Assembly (NCBI GenBank): GCA_934045075.1
Contig: OW203726.1
Location: 8,392,860-8,456,859, forward strand
Length of the DNA: 64,000 nt
Source: Yponomeuta sedellus
Lineage: Eukaryota > Arthropoda > Insecta > Lepidoptera > Yponomeutidae
Direction: 5' to 3'
This document shows, one piece after another, positions 42,502 to 53,700 of the stretch; positions within the stretch are counted from its first letter, which is position 1; the number at the start of each line of letters is the position of its first letter. The position numbers were made by a program, and so were the translations under genes. Below the pieces are notes generated by a model. It made no database searches. It had not been told where the DNA came from and worked only from the letters and a program-made list of their open reading frames with translations.

Positions 42502-43660
42502 TATTCTGTAGTGATTTAATCAACACTTCCTGCACAATGGAAGCATTGATTTTGGGCAAATTACCATTCGCCAATGTTACCAAAGCTCCTACCAAACCAT
42601 TTAAGATGAAGTCGCTCTTGACTATTTCTTTGACTAAATTTGAATTTGAGATCACAAGTTGTGGAGGTTCTGTTACTATGGGTTTTGTGGGAGCCCTAGC
42701 AATCATTGGCGAAGGCTTGGCTTTCAGTGGAGGGAAGTTCGAGTTGTAGTTTTTGACAATATTGTCTTGTTTTTTGGCTGAAGCAGCAATTTTTGCATAG
42801 TTAGTCCTATTAACATGTTCTTCTAACTTGTTTTTTTTAACTGGACAGTCTCTGGAAATTGCCAAGTGAGGCCCTTGGCAGTTGATACATTTCAATTCAT
42901 CCTCTTTGTCGCATTTTGTGAAGTGGTGCTCACCAGAGCAGATAGAGCACTTCTGCAGTCCTTTACAGAACTTCGCTCCATGGTTAAATCTGAAGCACTT
43001 AAAGCACTGCAGAAGTGGTGCTCTGTACTCATTGACCTTAAATCTATACAGATCTAGGTATACATACTCCGGTAGTGTCTGTGACAAGAAAGTCACAGAC
43101 ACTGAACTGTACGGAACAATTTCTCCGTTGACCTTGCGGGTAAAGCGCCTTACGCCTACAATTTCAAATTCTGCTGCAAGTTTCTTAAACAGTTCTTCAT
43201 TCGTGATACTTGTTGGAACGAAGCGAAGGACCCCAATAGTCTCTACAGACCTCGCGGGAATATAGGCTCTAAAGCCCTGTTTCTTCAGCAGTTCGTCATT
43301 CGTCAGGAAGTTGTTCGCATTGGAAGCTTGTCCAAAGCACACACCAATTTTATTAGCATTGATGCGCTTGATGCCCACCACGCCCTTGACGTCATTTTTG
43401 AAGATCGTGTTTAGCTGGTCAGGGTTTTTATTACCAATTCTGCCATTTTCGGATTCAACAAAGACAATGAATTCATCGCTCACCAAATTTTCCGCGTACA
43501 GCCGCCTGTAACCTGGTTTCAGATATGGCTTGAATCCATCATCCTGCTGCTGCTCGCCGTGATGTTCGCGTCCATGGTCCTCAGTTCGCCCCCTCTTTAA
43601 TTTGGGAGGAGGTTCATCCTCGGAAAGCCCAGGGGGCTTTGCCCCCGGGCGATCTTTCAT
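42494..43660 (-). CDS. I-like LINE ORF1: gag-like CCHC protein
   Basis: The 388-residue RNA-binding partner has a charged leader (PPPKLKRGRTEDHG, QQQDD), then a globular RRM-like region with GVLRFVPTSITNEELFKKLA (143-162). Three zinc knuckles follow: CFKCFRFNHGAKFC (219-232), CSICSGEHHFTKC (238-250) and CINCQGPHLAISRDC (258-272). The C terminus is Lys/Asn-rich. The stop TAA is embedded in the ATGGATAA that begins ORF2. Uninterrupted. Confidence 0.9.
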   Translation of the reverse strand: MKDRPGAKPPGLSEDEPPPKLKRGRTEDHGREHHGEQQQDDGFKPYLKPGYRRLYAENLVSDEFIVFVESENGRIGNKNPDQLNTIFKNDVKGVVGIKRINANKIGVCFGQASNANNFLTNDELLKKQGFRAYIPARSVETIGVLRFVPTSITNEELFKKLAAEFEIVGVRRFTRKVNGEIVPYSSVSVTFLSQTLPEYVYLDLYRFKVNEYRAPLLQCFKCFRFNHGAKFCKGLQKCSICSGEHHFTKCDKEDELKCINCQGPHLAISRDCPVKKNKLEEHVNRTNYAKIAASAKKQDNIVKNYNSNFPPLKAKPSPMIARAPTKPIVTEPPQLVISNSNLVKEIVKSDFILNGLVGALVTLANGNLPKINASIVQEVLIKSLQNNG

Positions 43661-43847
43661 CTCGCCGAACCTAACGACGATGTTTTAAATACTTTTAGCG
43701 TAAGTTTATCGAGTTTTAACAATTTTCAGAAATATTTTTGAAAAAATTTTCAAAAAACGCGCCTATCCTCTTCAAAAGCCCGCCAAAAAAAAAACAACAA
43801 AATTCTTCTTAAAGCGCCACAGATTATAGTTTTTAGACAGGTGTTTT

Positions 43848-43964
43848 TTTTTTTTTTTTTTAATAAAGGGTTTTACGGCCCTGGATCCGTGTCCTTTTGA
43901 GCCTTGAGTATTGTATTAGTTTTTTATAGTATTAGTTTTCAGATAAGAGCACTTATCACTTCCG
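43848..43964 (-). mobile_element. 5'-truncated sister copy of the I-like LINE
   Basis: Only the last 104 bases of the 3' UTR plus poly-A remain. They are identical over all 104 bases to 38601-38704. It has its own 12-base duplication, GACAGGTGTTTT, at 43836-43847 and 43965-43976, so it is an independent insertion 28 bases from the full-length one. Confidence 0.9.
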
Positions 43965-43976
43965 GACAGGTGTTTT

Positions 43977-44819
43977 ATTCACAAATCACAGATTAAAACA
44001 CAATATTTTTTTTTTATTGATGTCACTACAATAGAAAGAATTTTCCAGGAAATAGGTGTAAAAAGGACATTTTAAGTAGGTATTTATGTTTATTAATTGA
44101 GTTTTCTCAATGACGATGTTTTTACGATGTCAATTTATCGGAAATCTGTAAAGAAAATGCGAGAAAAGCAGCTTATGAAATCTGACAAAGGAGTTTCGTT
44201 TTCACAACAGTTATCGGAATTGATGGATGGTGGTTCGGAAATTTTTATTTGATTGTTTAGATCAAATCTGTTTCTGACTTATAAAGATCTCATGATTCTT
44301 TATTTATAATCATCAACAGCAGCTTATTGGCATCAGCCTCAGAACAATTAAACAAAGTCAGCATTTCACCTTTAGGAAGTGTATAGACGAACGTCCGTGA
44401 TATTATACCGCTTCTATAGTTTGTACATTGGCGTTACCAAGAAGCTAATTTAGCTAAGTTACCAAGAGGCTAAGCAAGGATTTCTCGTATTCCCTTTCCT
44501 ATTGAGTCGGACGCGGAGGGCAACGTGATGCCAGTGACTTGAGTGCAACACCGTTTTCGTATTCCAACTACACCTTGTTTACAATACCTATGTTAATATT
44601 TCTTCTTCAGTATGGAATTACACAAATTTCAATAAGCAACAGTTTAATATTTCAAATTTTGAATAACTATTTTTGTACAAATTTACCGCGTTAGGCTTCA
44701 AGATAATGAAAAAAAAATTATAATACTGAAGAAATTGTTTTGAAATAACATAACATTTACATACAGTTCACTAAATGAGGCAAAAAACTAAGGTGACTGG
44801 ATAAAGCCCATAATAGCCT
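43977..44819. other. No gene recognised
   Basis: AT-rich intergenic sequence with nothing identifiable. Confidence 0.5.
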
Positions 44820-44985
44820 ATAGGATTAGGAAGTGGCAGTGGACTGATCACTTATGCCAGAAACTGGATTGTCCATGGGGTGCAAACGTTCTCGAGTGGA
44901 AACTGCGAACTGGCAAACGCAGAGATACATGCTCAGCAGTTTTCTGGACCGACAATGAAACGTAGATCAGGAAAAAGTGGCGTAT
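44820..44985 (+). pseudogene. LINE ORF2 C-terminal relic
   Basis: One frame reads WTDHLCQKLDCPWGANVLEW then KLRTGKRRDTC, resembling the GRRTGKR-type tail of insect LINE proteins, then decays. The 660 bases to 45646 add only another LINE tail near 45585-45640 (GTTCAACAGTGGATATCAACGGGC then ATGATGATGATG). Confidence 0.45.
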
Positions 44986-45646
44986 CTTTGGCAATGTATA
45001 TATTTTGCAGCTTACAAAATATGGAGTGATCTTAGTCTAAATATATGCTAGAGAGTTTTTAAATAATAACACCGGCTCAAAGGCTTTGTAACCAATCCAA
45101 ATAGTGGTCCCTTCATGCCTATGATCGTGGCCACTATGACGGATTTAGTTCTGAAATGCTCCCCTAGCCGTACATTAAAATGCACCAACTACGTCAATTA
45201 AATTTTGGTATTAAATTAATGAAATTTTTGGGTCATTAAAATAAATTTTAATGCTATTATGTAGTGAACTTTTTTCAATAGGTACCGAATGTTTGAATGC
45301 CAAATTCCTTCCCTAAAAGACAGCTTAAACTTTTGATAATCTTCTTTGCGAAGAAATGTTCGCTACAAAAACTTCTTGATGCATTTATGCATAAATGTAT
45401 TTGAACTTCAATAACTCCTAAGCTTTTGACAAGGTTTCTTTATAAATATTCGTAATGATGACCTTAACACCTGGTACCTATGACATCTTTAGTTTTTTTT
45501 ATTATAACTAATTAAAGTACTTTAATTAGGAAAGACCTAGAGAAGAGCAGCGCAAAGCAGAAACGACTGGCGCTAGCATGAAGAAGCCCTTGTTCAACAG
45601 TGGATATCAACGGGCTGAATATGATGATGATGATGACATACACATA

Positions 45647-46897
45647 CATACATAACCTCACGCCTGTATCCCAGAGGGGTAGCCAGAGACCAGGGACTGC
45701 CACTTGCCACGATCCTGACAGATCACCTTTGCTTCATCAACGTTCATAAGTCGTTGCATGCACGCACGCCGGTTCCGGGTACTTTTTATGTTTCCCTTTG
45801 CTAATACATCCCCTATCTGGTCGATGTAAGTCCGCCTGGGACGACCCTTACCAACCCTTCCACTCACATTCGCAATATATATTTGTTTCGTCAATCTTTC
45901 TTCCTACATCCTCTCCACATGTCCAAACCAACGCAACATTCCTTTCTCAATTCTAGTCACTACATCCTCTTTCAGTCCACAACGTTCTCTGATCAGACTA
46001 TTGCGTATCCTGTCATTCAAAGTAACACTACACATACTTCTCAAGGACCTCATTTCTACTGCATTAATTCTACTTTCTTGCTTCTTTTGCCACACCCAAG
46101 TCTCGCTACCATACATAAGTGTTGGGACTAGCACGCCACTATGAATAGCCAATCTAGCTCTTTTGGAGATGTTTCGGCTACACACAATGGAGTGCAAGGC
46201 ACCGTTTACACAATTTCCCGCTTTTACTCTTCTTTCTATATCACCTTCACACTTTCCATCCCTCGTAAAAAGGCTCCCCAAATAGACAAATTCGTTTACT
46301 TGTTCCACTCTTTCGCCTCTAATCGTTATCTTGCACTCAGTCATTTCATCATCTTTTTCAAAGACCAGTACTTTCGTCTTACTCACATTTATGTTCATCC
46401 TTTCATCTTTCGTCCTTTTAAATGCCTCATCCTCACTTGTGTCTGCAGTTCTTCGACCGACGATGCGAACAAAACTTGGTCATCGGCGTATAACAAGCAT
46501 TTCACAAGTAGCTCACCCATCCTTATCCCACAGTCATTCTCTTTCAGATCAGTCAGGCAACTATTCATGAATAAATTGAACAACCACGGGGATGCGACAC
46601 AACCCTGTCTCACACCCTTGCGGATGCTAAACCAGCCAGTATACGCCCCGTTTATTCTAACGCAAGCACTGGAGTCTTGATAGAAAGACTTCAGAGCTCT
46701 CAGCAAGATGCTGTCCACCCTATACACAGACAGTGCCGACCACAAGTCATTCCTCACAACTCTATCATAAGCCTTCTCCAGGTCTACGAACGCACAGAAC
46801 ACCCTTTGAGTTTTGGCCAAGAGCTTTTCCACAATACGTCTCAAGGAGAAGATTTGGTCCAAGCATCCCATTCCCTTTCTAAAACCCGCTTGAACAT
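45647..46897 (-). pseudogene. RTE-like LINE, 5'-truncated and frame-broken
   Basis: The minus strand encodes part of a reverse transcriptase. It starts in DVQAGFRKGMGCLDQ, then has FVDLEKAYDRV (catalytic Asp), GVRQGCVASPWLFNLFMNS and LLYADDQVLFA (catalytic DD). After a frameshift near 46397 come NINVSKTKVLVFEKDDE, FVYLGSLFTRDG, LMYGSETWVW and WFGHVERM. An in-frame TAG at about 45904 and a further shift precede the terminal [19 protein letters not shown] and YPSGIQA. The tail is a TGTATGTATGTGT microsatellite rather than poly-A, as in RTE elements. The endonuclease half is missing. Not functional. Confidence 0.8.
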
Positions 46898-47017
46898 CCC
46901 ATGATGATGATGAAAACGAGGAATATTAATTTTTAAGCTTTTAATTTACAGTGTTAGGAATAATAGAACGAAACATATTTTTCTGTACCCTACAGTAAAC
47001 TCCTCGTTCTGTTGCAG

Positions 47018-50000
47018 ATTCTGGAGAATCTATTACTGGTTGGATTTTGGTGGGATTATCCTATATAGTCTTTATTATTCTTTTCCCATTTTCACTTATA
47101 TGGGTTATTGTTGTAAGTACTAGTGCATACTCTTAGTTACTTTATATTGTTTTTACATTTGTGACTGTATACATTTTCTAAAACCTCTCTCAATCTTCTT
47201 GCCCGGGTGGGAGATGACTGTTCAAGACACGGAGGAGTGGAAGCTCATGGGGAGGCTTTTGTCCAGCAGTGGGACACAAATGACCAAAAACTTTTTCCAA
47301 AATTTAGAATCTGTTCAGTATGGTTTTTTTCAGTAAAGTAGCTATGATGGTAAATGATGGTAAGGTATCTCTGCTTTTTGCACTCTGTTAAATTAGTAAC
47401 CTGTATAAATGTGAAATTTAATGTGCCGCTTTATTCTCTTATTGTAGGTAGTAAAGGAATATCAGAGGGCCATCATATTTAGACTCGGAAAGATCCGTCA
47501 AGGGGGAGCCCGAGGACCTGGCCTGTTCTACGTGTTTCCGTTTGTCGACCATTATCGTATAATTGACCTCAGGAGCATTACTTTTGACGTACCATCACAA
47601 GAGGTATTTTATGGCAGAGTACATTAACGCTCTACCTTTCTTGATATAATCGCACGTTGTCACAATAATTTTGGAGGAGTCCGATCAAGTTTCCACAACC
47701 TTGGTCTGATGGTTCAATAACCAATGGCTTTAATAAACGCGTTGTTTTCAAGGTCCTAACAATGGATGCCGTATCAGTGTCAGTGGAAGCTGTGGTATTC
47801 TATAGAGTCAGAAATCCTATGAAAGCCATTCTGGGAGTAGCTGATTATCGGTACCTACCTAACAAAACTTTGAAATTAGTACCTGCTAACAAAATGTATA
47901 GCTTCTTCATATATAACTTCACATATATGATATAACTTCTTCAATAGTCTATGTCATATTTTTTGGCCAAGATCTTTATCTCGGCCAAAAAATATCGTTT
48001 AATATATATTGTAGTTTTTTTTCTTTCTGCTATTGACTTATGTAATCGGTATTGTATCATCTAGTCATCTACTCTATAATCTAGATTTTTCATAAAAAGA
48101 CGCTTCATTAAATTGATCAAGTACCTACCATTCTAGGTACCAGAGTAATTAATTTCCTTCACTCGTTATTTTCTGGATGATATCGATATGAAATATACTT
48201 TAATTTTCTAGCGAATCTACTCATCGTCTAGCAGCAACAACGCTCCGTAAAGTAATCGGTTCGCGAAATTTGGCGCAGCTCTTGAGTGACCGAGAGGCCA
48301 TAAGCCGCGCTTTGGAAAAAATCTTGGACGAAGCTACTGAGCCTTGGGGAGTTATGGTTGAACGAGTGGAAATGTAATTGTACTAATTACAGTTTGTAGA
48401 AATTTTCACTCAATTTTCATCCGAGTAAATCGTCTGATACAACGGTGTCAGGCGGTAAGTTCATCGTATTAGATAAGTATTGATGAATGTTCATGAAAGT
48501 TAATTCTTTTGATGCTTTTAAAGCTCCAAAATGGTCCATGATTAACTTGGTCACCGTAACTAACCTTGAAACTATAGCAGTTTACTAGCACTGTAGGTAT
48601 TTTCTGGAGAAATAGTGGAACCAAAATTACTAGCCTGTTTTAGCAAAATAATAAATAAACGCTTTCAAAAGTTTAACGGTCTTTTATGAAACACCCAATA
48701 AACGCCAATTTAAACAGTCTGTGCACTAATTTCATAAAGGAAAAACCTAACTATAGATTAAAGATATTGATTAGATTAGCTCGGGAGACTGCTTTAGAGG
48801 AATCGTGTTTTTATAAGTAAAGCCGTTACTCTTCTTTAAGGACCTCCCGATATGCTGCTTTTCTTGACGATCTTTCTATCACATTCTTTTGCCTCTGTCT
48901 ATACCAGGCTGCTAGATATTAGGGTAATTGCCGAACGGATTCTTTGACAGCAATTTGTGGGGTTAACGGTGATAGCTTATAAAAAAAAAAACACTTGGAA
49001 CAAAATAATTTGATCCCTACTTAATCAACTAAGTATTCTTGTTTTTGCTGACCTGAGTGTCGTATCCTAGCAAGGACGTGAGTCTGCCGCGACAAATGCA
49101 GAAGGCCATGGCTGCGGAGGCCCAAGCTGTGAGGGAGGCCAGGGCTAAGGTAGTCGTCGCCGAAGGAGAGATCACTGCATCGCAGGCGCTGCAGGAGGCT
49201 TCGGCGATACTGGATAACAACCCTTTGGCCTTACAGGTGCGTTCACAAAATATTGCTATGTAGGCAAACAATTTCACAGTATCAATTGTTAGCACGTTGC
49301 CGTGTTACGGGTATTTAGCCCTTACCTCCGTTTCTTAGATAATCGTGTTATACATATTTATATTCATAATTCCCAATTTTATGTTCCCAATTTTAGAGAG
49401 TTGGTGATTTAATTAAAAAAGCTTTTATAAATACAAACGCATTTTAAGGCTTGCAACTCTCCTACAGATATTTCAACTTTTCAAGTCAGTTGTGCGCGCG
49501 GCGCTATGTGTGCGGGCGCTTGTAAATATATAGCTTTCATTTGTGTGGCAGTGACGCGGCAGTCGTCGTCCGAGCAAAGCGTCCGGCGTCGTACGGATAC
49601 AGTCCTTGACAATAATGTCTAGTTCTTCACGGAGAAATTGTTTAAGGAGTCAAGTTAATATTTGTTAATTTTGAATTTAGATATAAAAGATATTTATTAT
49701 GATTCTATATACGAAAAGATATATAATAAGTTTTCAATTGATGGAGCAGTTAAAGCAAACGTGTTGCTCTGTAAACAAAGAATTTTATTGACAATTTAAT
49801 AGCTAACTTACAGATTCCATAACACGCTAGGTACTTAAATTAAACATATCTGTTAGCAAAGAAACGACATTGAATGCTCATAACTGCCATTTATTCTTAT
49901 GAACTCATCAATTACATATTTTATCTAATCAACATACATTTCCTCTATTTCGAACTTTCATAAAAATCGATTCGAAAAATTCATCATTTAATTTTTCAAG

Positions 50001-50463
50001 TAGCGATTTAAAATAATATGTTCAATACATAAACATTAAATTACAAAATTATTGTTTTTTTAAGAACCCGTATATTATAAAAAACAAGTTACAAAGACCT
50101 TAAAAACAGAGTTATTCCTTTTTGTTTCAAAATTGTTTAAATAACTGTATTTGTATTTTGTACCCGACTGTACCTCTTGTCACGCACACAAAGTCACTGT
50201 ATATGTACAAGGTTTACCCACACATAGGGCCGCGCGCACAACTGACTTGAAATATCTGTACCAATAGTATTAATGGATTCTTCTAGATAACGGAAACCGC
50301 CTTTAATATTTATACACACATGCAGTATGTGAATAAATATTACGCTATTAATCCTTTTTTCCAGTTGCGGTATTTGCAATCTCTACAATCAATATCTGCC
50401 GAAAGATCTGCGACCATAATATTTCCTTTCCCGATGGATTTTCTGGAATGTTTCTCACATTAA
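47018..50463 (+). CDS. Stomatin-like (SPFH/band 7) membrane protein, gene A, N-terminal exon not found
   Basis: It is an integral membrane scaffold protein of the stomatin/podocin family, which oligomerises and modulates channels at the inner face. Exons are 47018-47112, 47448-47603, 47753-47850, 48212-48373, 49071-49236 and 50365-50463, with all splice sites AG/GT. The first listed exon encodes the monotopic hairpin (WILVGLSYIVFIILFPFSLI, with the family Pro). The SPFH core follows: VVKEYQRAIIFRLGKIRQGG, GPGLFYVFPFVDHY, IDLRSITFDVPSQE, then VSVEAVVFYRV, LAATTLRKVIGSRNLAQLLS and WGVMVERVEIKDV. A coiled-coil region rich in Ala/Glu (AMAAEAQAVREARAKVV) and a short tail LRYLQSLQS...FPFPMDFLE end it. 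The model is 257 codons and needs one upstream exon ending in phase 1, which I did not find. It converges on gene B with a 315-base gap. Confidence 0.88.
49463..50260. mobile_element. TIR element in the last intron of stomatin gene A
   Basis: The left end TACAGATATTTCAACTTTTC runs on through AAGTCAGTTGTGCGCGCGGC. The right end complements it apart from a 7-base deletion, over roughly 50 bases (50209-50260). About 800 bases, no coding frame. Target duplication unresolved. Confidence 0.65.
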
Positions 50464-50671
50464 TGTTTTAAAGTATTTTTTCTATTTCTGAACAGCACTT
50501 GGTTCAATGTACTTTCAAAAGCTCTAATTTAACTCCGGATACACGGGATAACCCTAACCGGTTACCTACAGGTAAGCATATCCGAAATTAAATCAATGAT
50601 TTAAATTGTTTCGATAAACATTCTTTACGCCGTTACTAAAATATAAAGATTGACACTGTGTAATCGAAGTT

Positions 50672-50677
50672 TTTATT
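50672..50677 (-). terminator. Likely polyadenylation signal of stomatin gene B
   Basis: TTTATT on the plus strand is AATAAA on the minus strand, about 100 bases beyond the stop. Confidence 0.45.
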
Positions 50678-50778
50678 GCTTGATATTGTGTCGAGTTTTA
50701 AAATATAAAAAGAAAATTTGATATAAAATTAAATATATTATAAACTAGTTACAAAAACACAGAAGCTAAAACAAGACT

Positions 50779-53700
50779 TCAGCGCGCGAAGAAGGTTTTA
50801 ATTATTTCCGTTGGAAATGGAAATATAACAGTAGAAGTTTCAGCTGAAGCCATTGTGTTAAGTGCCTGAAGATACCGCAACTGTAAAAAACAAAAACATG
50901 TAGTGATAAAAACTTAAGAGAGCTGATATAATAAGCTATGGTAACCAGGCAAGGACGTCACAAACCTGAAAATACATTAAGACTAAGGCCATTTGTACAA
51001 AAAATGTAAGGCGCCTCCAGAGAGAATCGAACTCACGATCTCCAGTATGCTATTCAGACGAGGTCACTGTGTCACAGCGTCCCGGCCGCGCACCCTGGCC
51101 ACTGCTATCTTATGTGTATGGTTGTAAGCGACTTTGCAATCTACATTATAAAGGTTAATAAGTTAATAGAGAAGAGCGGGTATCATGCTCTTCCACTATT
51201 AAGGGAAATTTCCCGCCAGGCAGATCGTATGCCTGGGGACGGCCGGTCCAACTATTGTTAGTCGGACGCTATATTTATGGTATGTCATTGAAACACTTTG
51301 ATTGCGCGATGCAGGAATGTTGGAGTTGGTAGTGCACGCGCAGACTTGACCTGTGCTCGCCACAAGTTATTACCTGTACATCGCAATGTTCAAAATCTAC
51401 TGGGTAGAAAGAACCTTTATTATTATAGTAAAATCTAAACTCGAACCTGCAACGCTACTGGATTGTTGATCATCTTTGTAGAGGCCTCCTGCAGGGCTCT
51501 CGCCGCGCTGATCTCGCCCTGGGCCTCGATGATCTTGGCTCGGGCCTCTCTGTGGGCCTCGGCCTCGGCCGCCATTGCCCGTTGCAGCTCCTTCGGCAGC
51601 CGAACGTCTTTGCTGTCGATTGTAAATACGAAAAGACTGTGGTTGCAGAATCTCATGATGAAAATAATATTAGTAAAGATTATTAAGATAGATTGACAGT
51701 AGTGTACAAAATATATTTGCAAAATCACTTGCGACTAGATTTTGTTTAATTGAATAGAAATTTTGAACTTTATAGGTACATATAATCAGTTCACAATTAA
51801 TTTTTGAGATAAAGTAAAACTATGGGCACAGTTATTTATGGATAATAATTGAAGCACTTTTAATAAATAAAAGTTCACACGTGGGACTAACAAACTCTTA
51901 TGTTAACCGTATGTTAACAAACTCTTAATTTATTGGTAACAGCTGTCAATTGGCCAAACATTAACAGCATTAAAAACAAAAAAATACAGCTGTTAGCAGA
52001 TAGTGTCAGTGTACGAGAAACCGGGGTTAAACATCACTGCTGAATATATTCTTTTTAATGCACTAACCCGTGCTAAGGTCAATTTTAAAAACCTATTTAG
52101 AGGCTAAAAATTCCACCCATGCCGGGACTCGAACCCGCGACCTCTGGCTAACCGTGCCAATGCTCTCCCAACTGATCTGAATCCCTCTAAAGACCTGCGG
52201 ACTATATTCACATCTCAACCCGCTCCACATAGACACCCCAAGGGCCAGTGGCATCGTCTAGTAGCTGCCAGATTTGTTGTGTGATAGCTTCCCTGTCGGA
52301 GAGCAGCATCGCCATGTCTTTGGTCCCCAGCACGTTGCGCAGCGTCGTTGCCGCCAGGAGTTTTGTCGAGCGACTGGAAACGGTGAAATCAGCTAGTTCA
52401 AACCTGGTGTTTTATTTTCATGGCGGCTGTACACGCTCGCCCTTGAGAATTTATCCTTCGTTGCGGGTATTAATTACACAATCAGCACTATGGAATCGTC
52501 TTGTGAAGCTCGCAATGATAAATTCATAAGCATAGATAAATTCGCTGGAGTGTGTACAGCCGCCATAACATAGTGTTCATTGAAAAGCTTCTAATTCTTT
52601 TAACCATTGATGTTAGGACGTGTTAATGAAATAGTGTTTCTCCAGTATCGTTTTAAACCACTACATTAAACCACTTCCAATAAAAAAAAACTGAAATAAA
52701 AATAAGTAATAACCGACTATTGACTAAACACACGCGGGACCAACCTAGGAGTTACGCATTGAGTTACAGTCACAGAACATAGAACTTTTTTTATGTTCTG
52801 TGGTTACAGTGGTGAATTTGTGCCCCATCTGCTCTTAGTAAAAGTTCAGTATTCGTTATTTTTTATTTAATTTTTTTTCATATTTCCGTTTTATTGATTT
52901 TAAGTTTTTTTTTTGTTTTATTATAATGCTGATTTCTTGTAGCCCATGGCACTTGCATAAACATGATAGAAAGTTTTGATTATTGGAAATGGATTAAATA
53001 TTCATAATAAAGAAAGGGTTATCAGGTTTGCACTATTTCAGAAACACAATGATTAAGGAATCGCAATAAATATACCACAGTTATTAGATTAGTTTTTTGA
53101 GACTTATCTTTATTTTGCTATGAATTTCAGAGACATTTTACCGGTAGTTTGCGACTTTGACTACGGCACATAGGGGATCCAGAACTCTGTAGTAAATAGC
53201 AGCATCTACTTCTACAGTAACAGAGTCTTTTGTCAAAACCTGCATAATAAAAGAAACATTAATGTCTTATACAATTTTTTTATTTTTAATGCACTAACCC
53301 GTGCTAAGGACAAATTTAAAAACCTATTTCACGGCATGGGTGAAATTTTTAGCCTCTAAATAGGTTTTTAAATTTATGTCTTATTTAATTAAAACCAATG
53401 TTTCGAAAGATCCAGTCCACAGTGCTAGTATTATGGAGGTAATCGTATGTTGGTGTCGGTAGTTTAGATAATAAAGAATAAAAATATTAATAAAGCAGTT
53501 CGGAAAAATTACAATGTGCTTATGAGTACGAGTTGAAATAATTATTTTTTACTTCGGAAACAGGAGAAAAGGTACATAACAAATATAATATGTAGGTAAA
53601 TTACTACTTTTGTCGAAAAGAAAACTGATAAACTTTCATCCTTTGAGTAAAATTCTGAGATTAGGTACCTCTTGCGGTGGCACATCGAATGACACTGTTC

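Larger units (their letters stand above)
38590..43795 (-). mobile_element. Complete-looking I-like LINE with RNase H
   Basis: A 5.2-kb element: short 5' UTR (135 bases), ORF1 (43660-42494), ORF2 (42501-38737), 3' UTR, then a poly-A of about 12 (poly-T on plus). It is bracketed by a 12-base direct repeat, AACAAAATTCTT, at 38578-38589 and 43796-43807. Both ORFs are open. The ORFs overlap by eight bases (ATGGATAA), suggesting ORF2 is made by stop-start reinitiation. Gag-like CCHC ORF1 with EN-RT-RNase H ORF2 fits the I superfamily. Confidence 0.88.

Noticed and set aside
38583..43964. The 104-base direct repeat as long terminal repeats of one element
   Set aside because: Each copy ends in its own poly-A and has a different 12-base target duplication. 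These are two LINE insertions, not LTRs.
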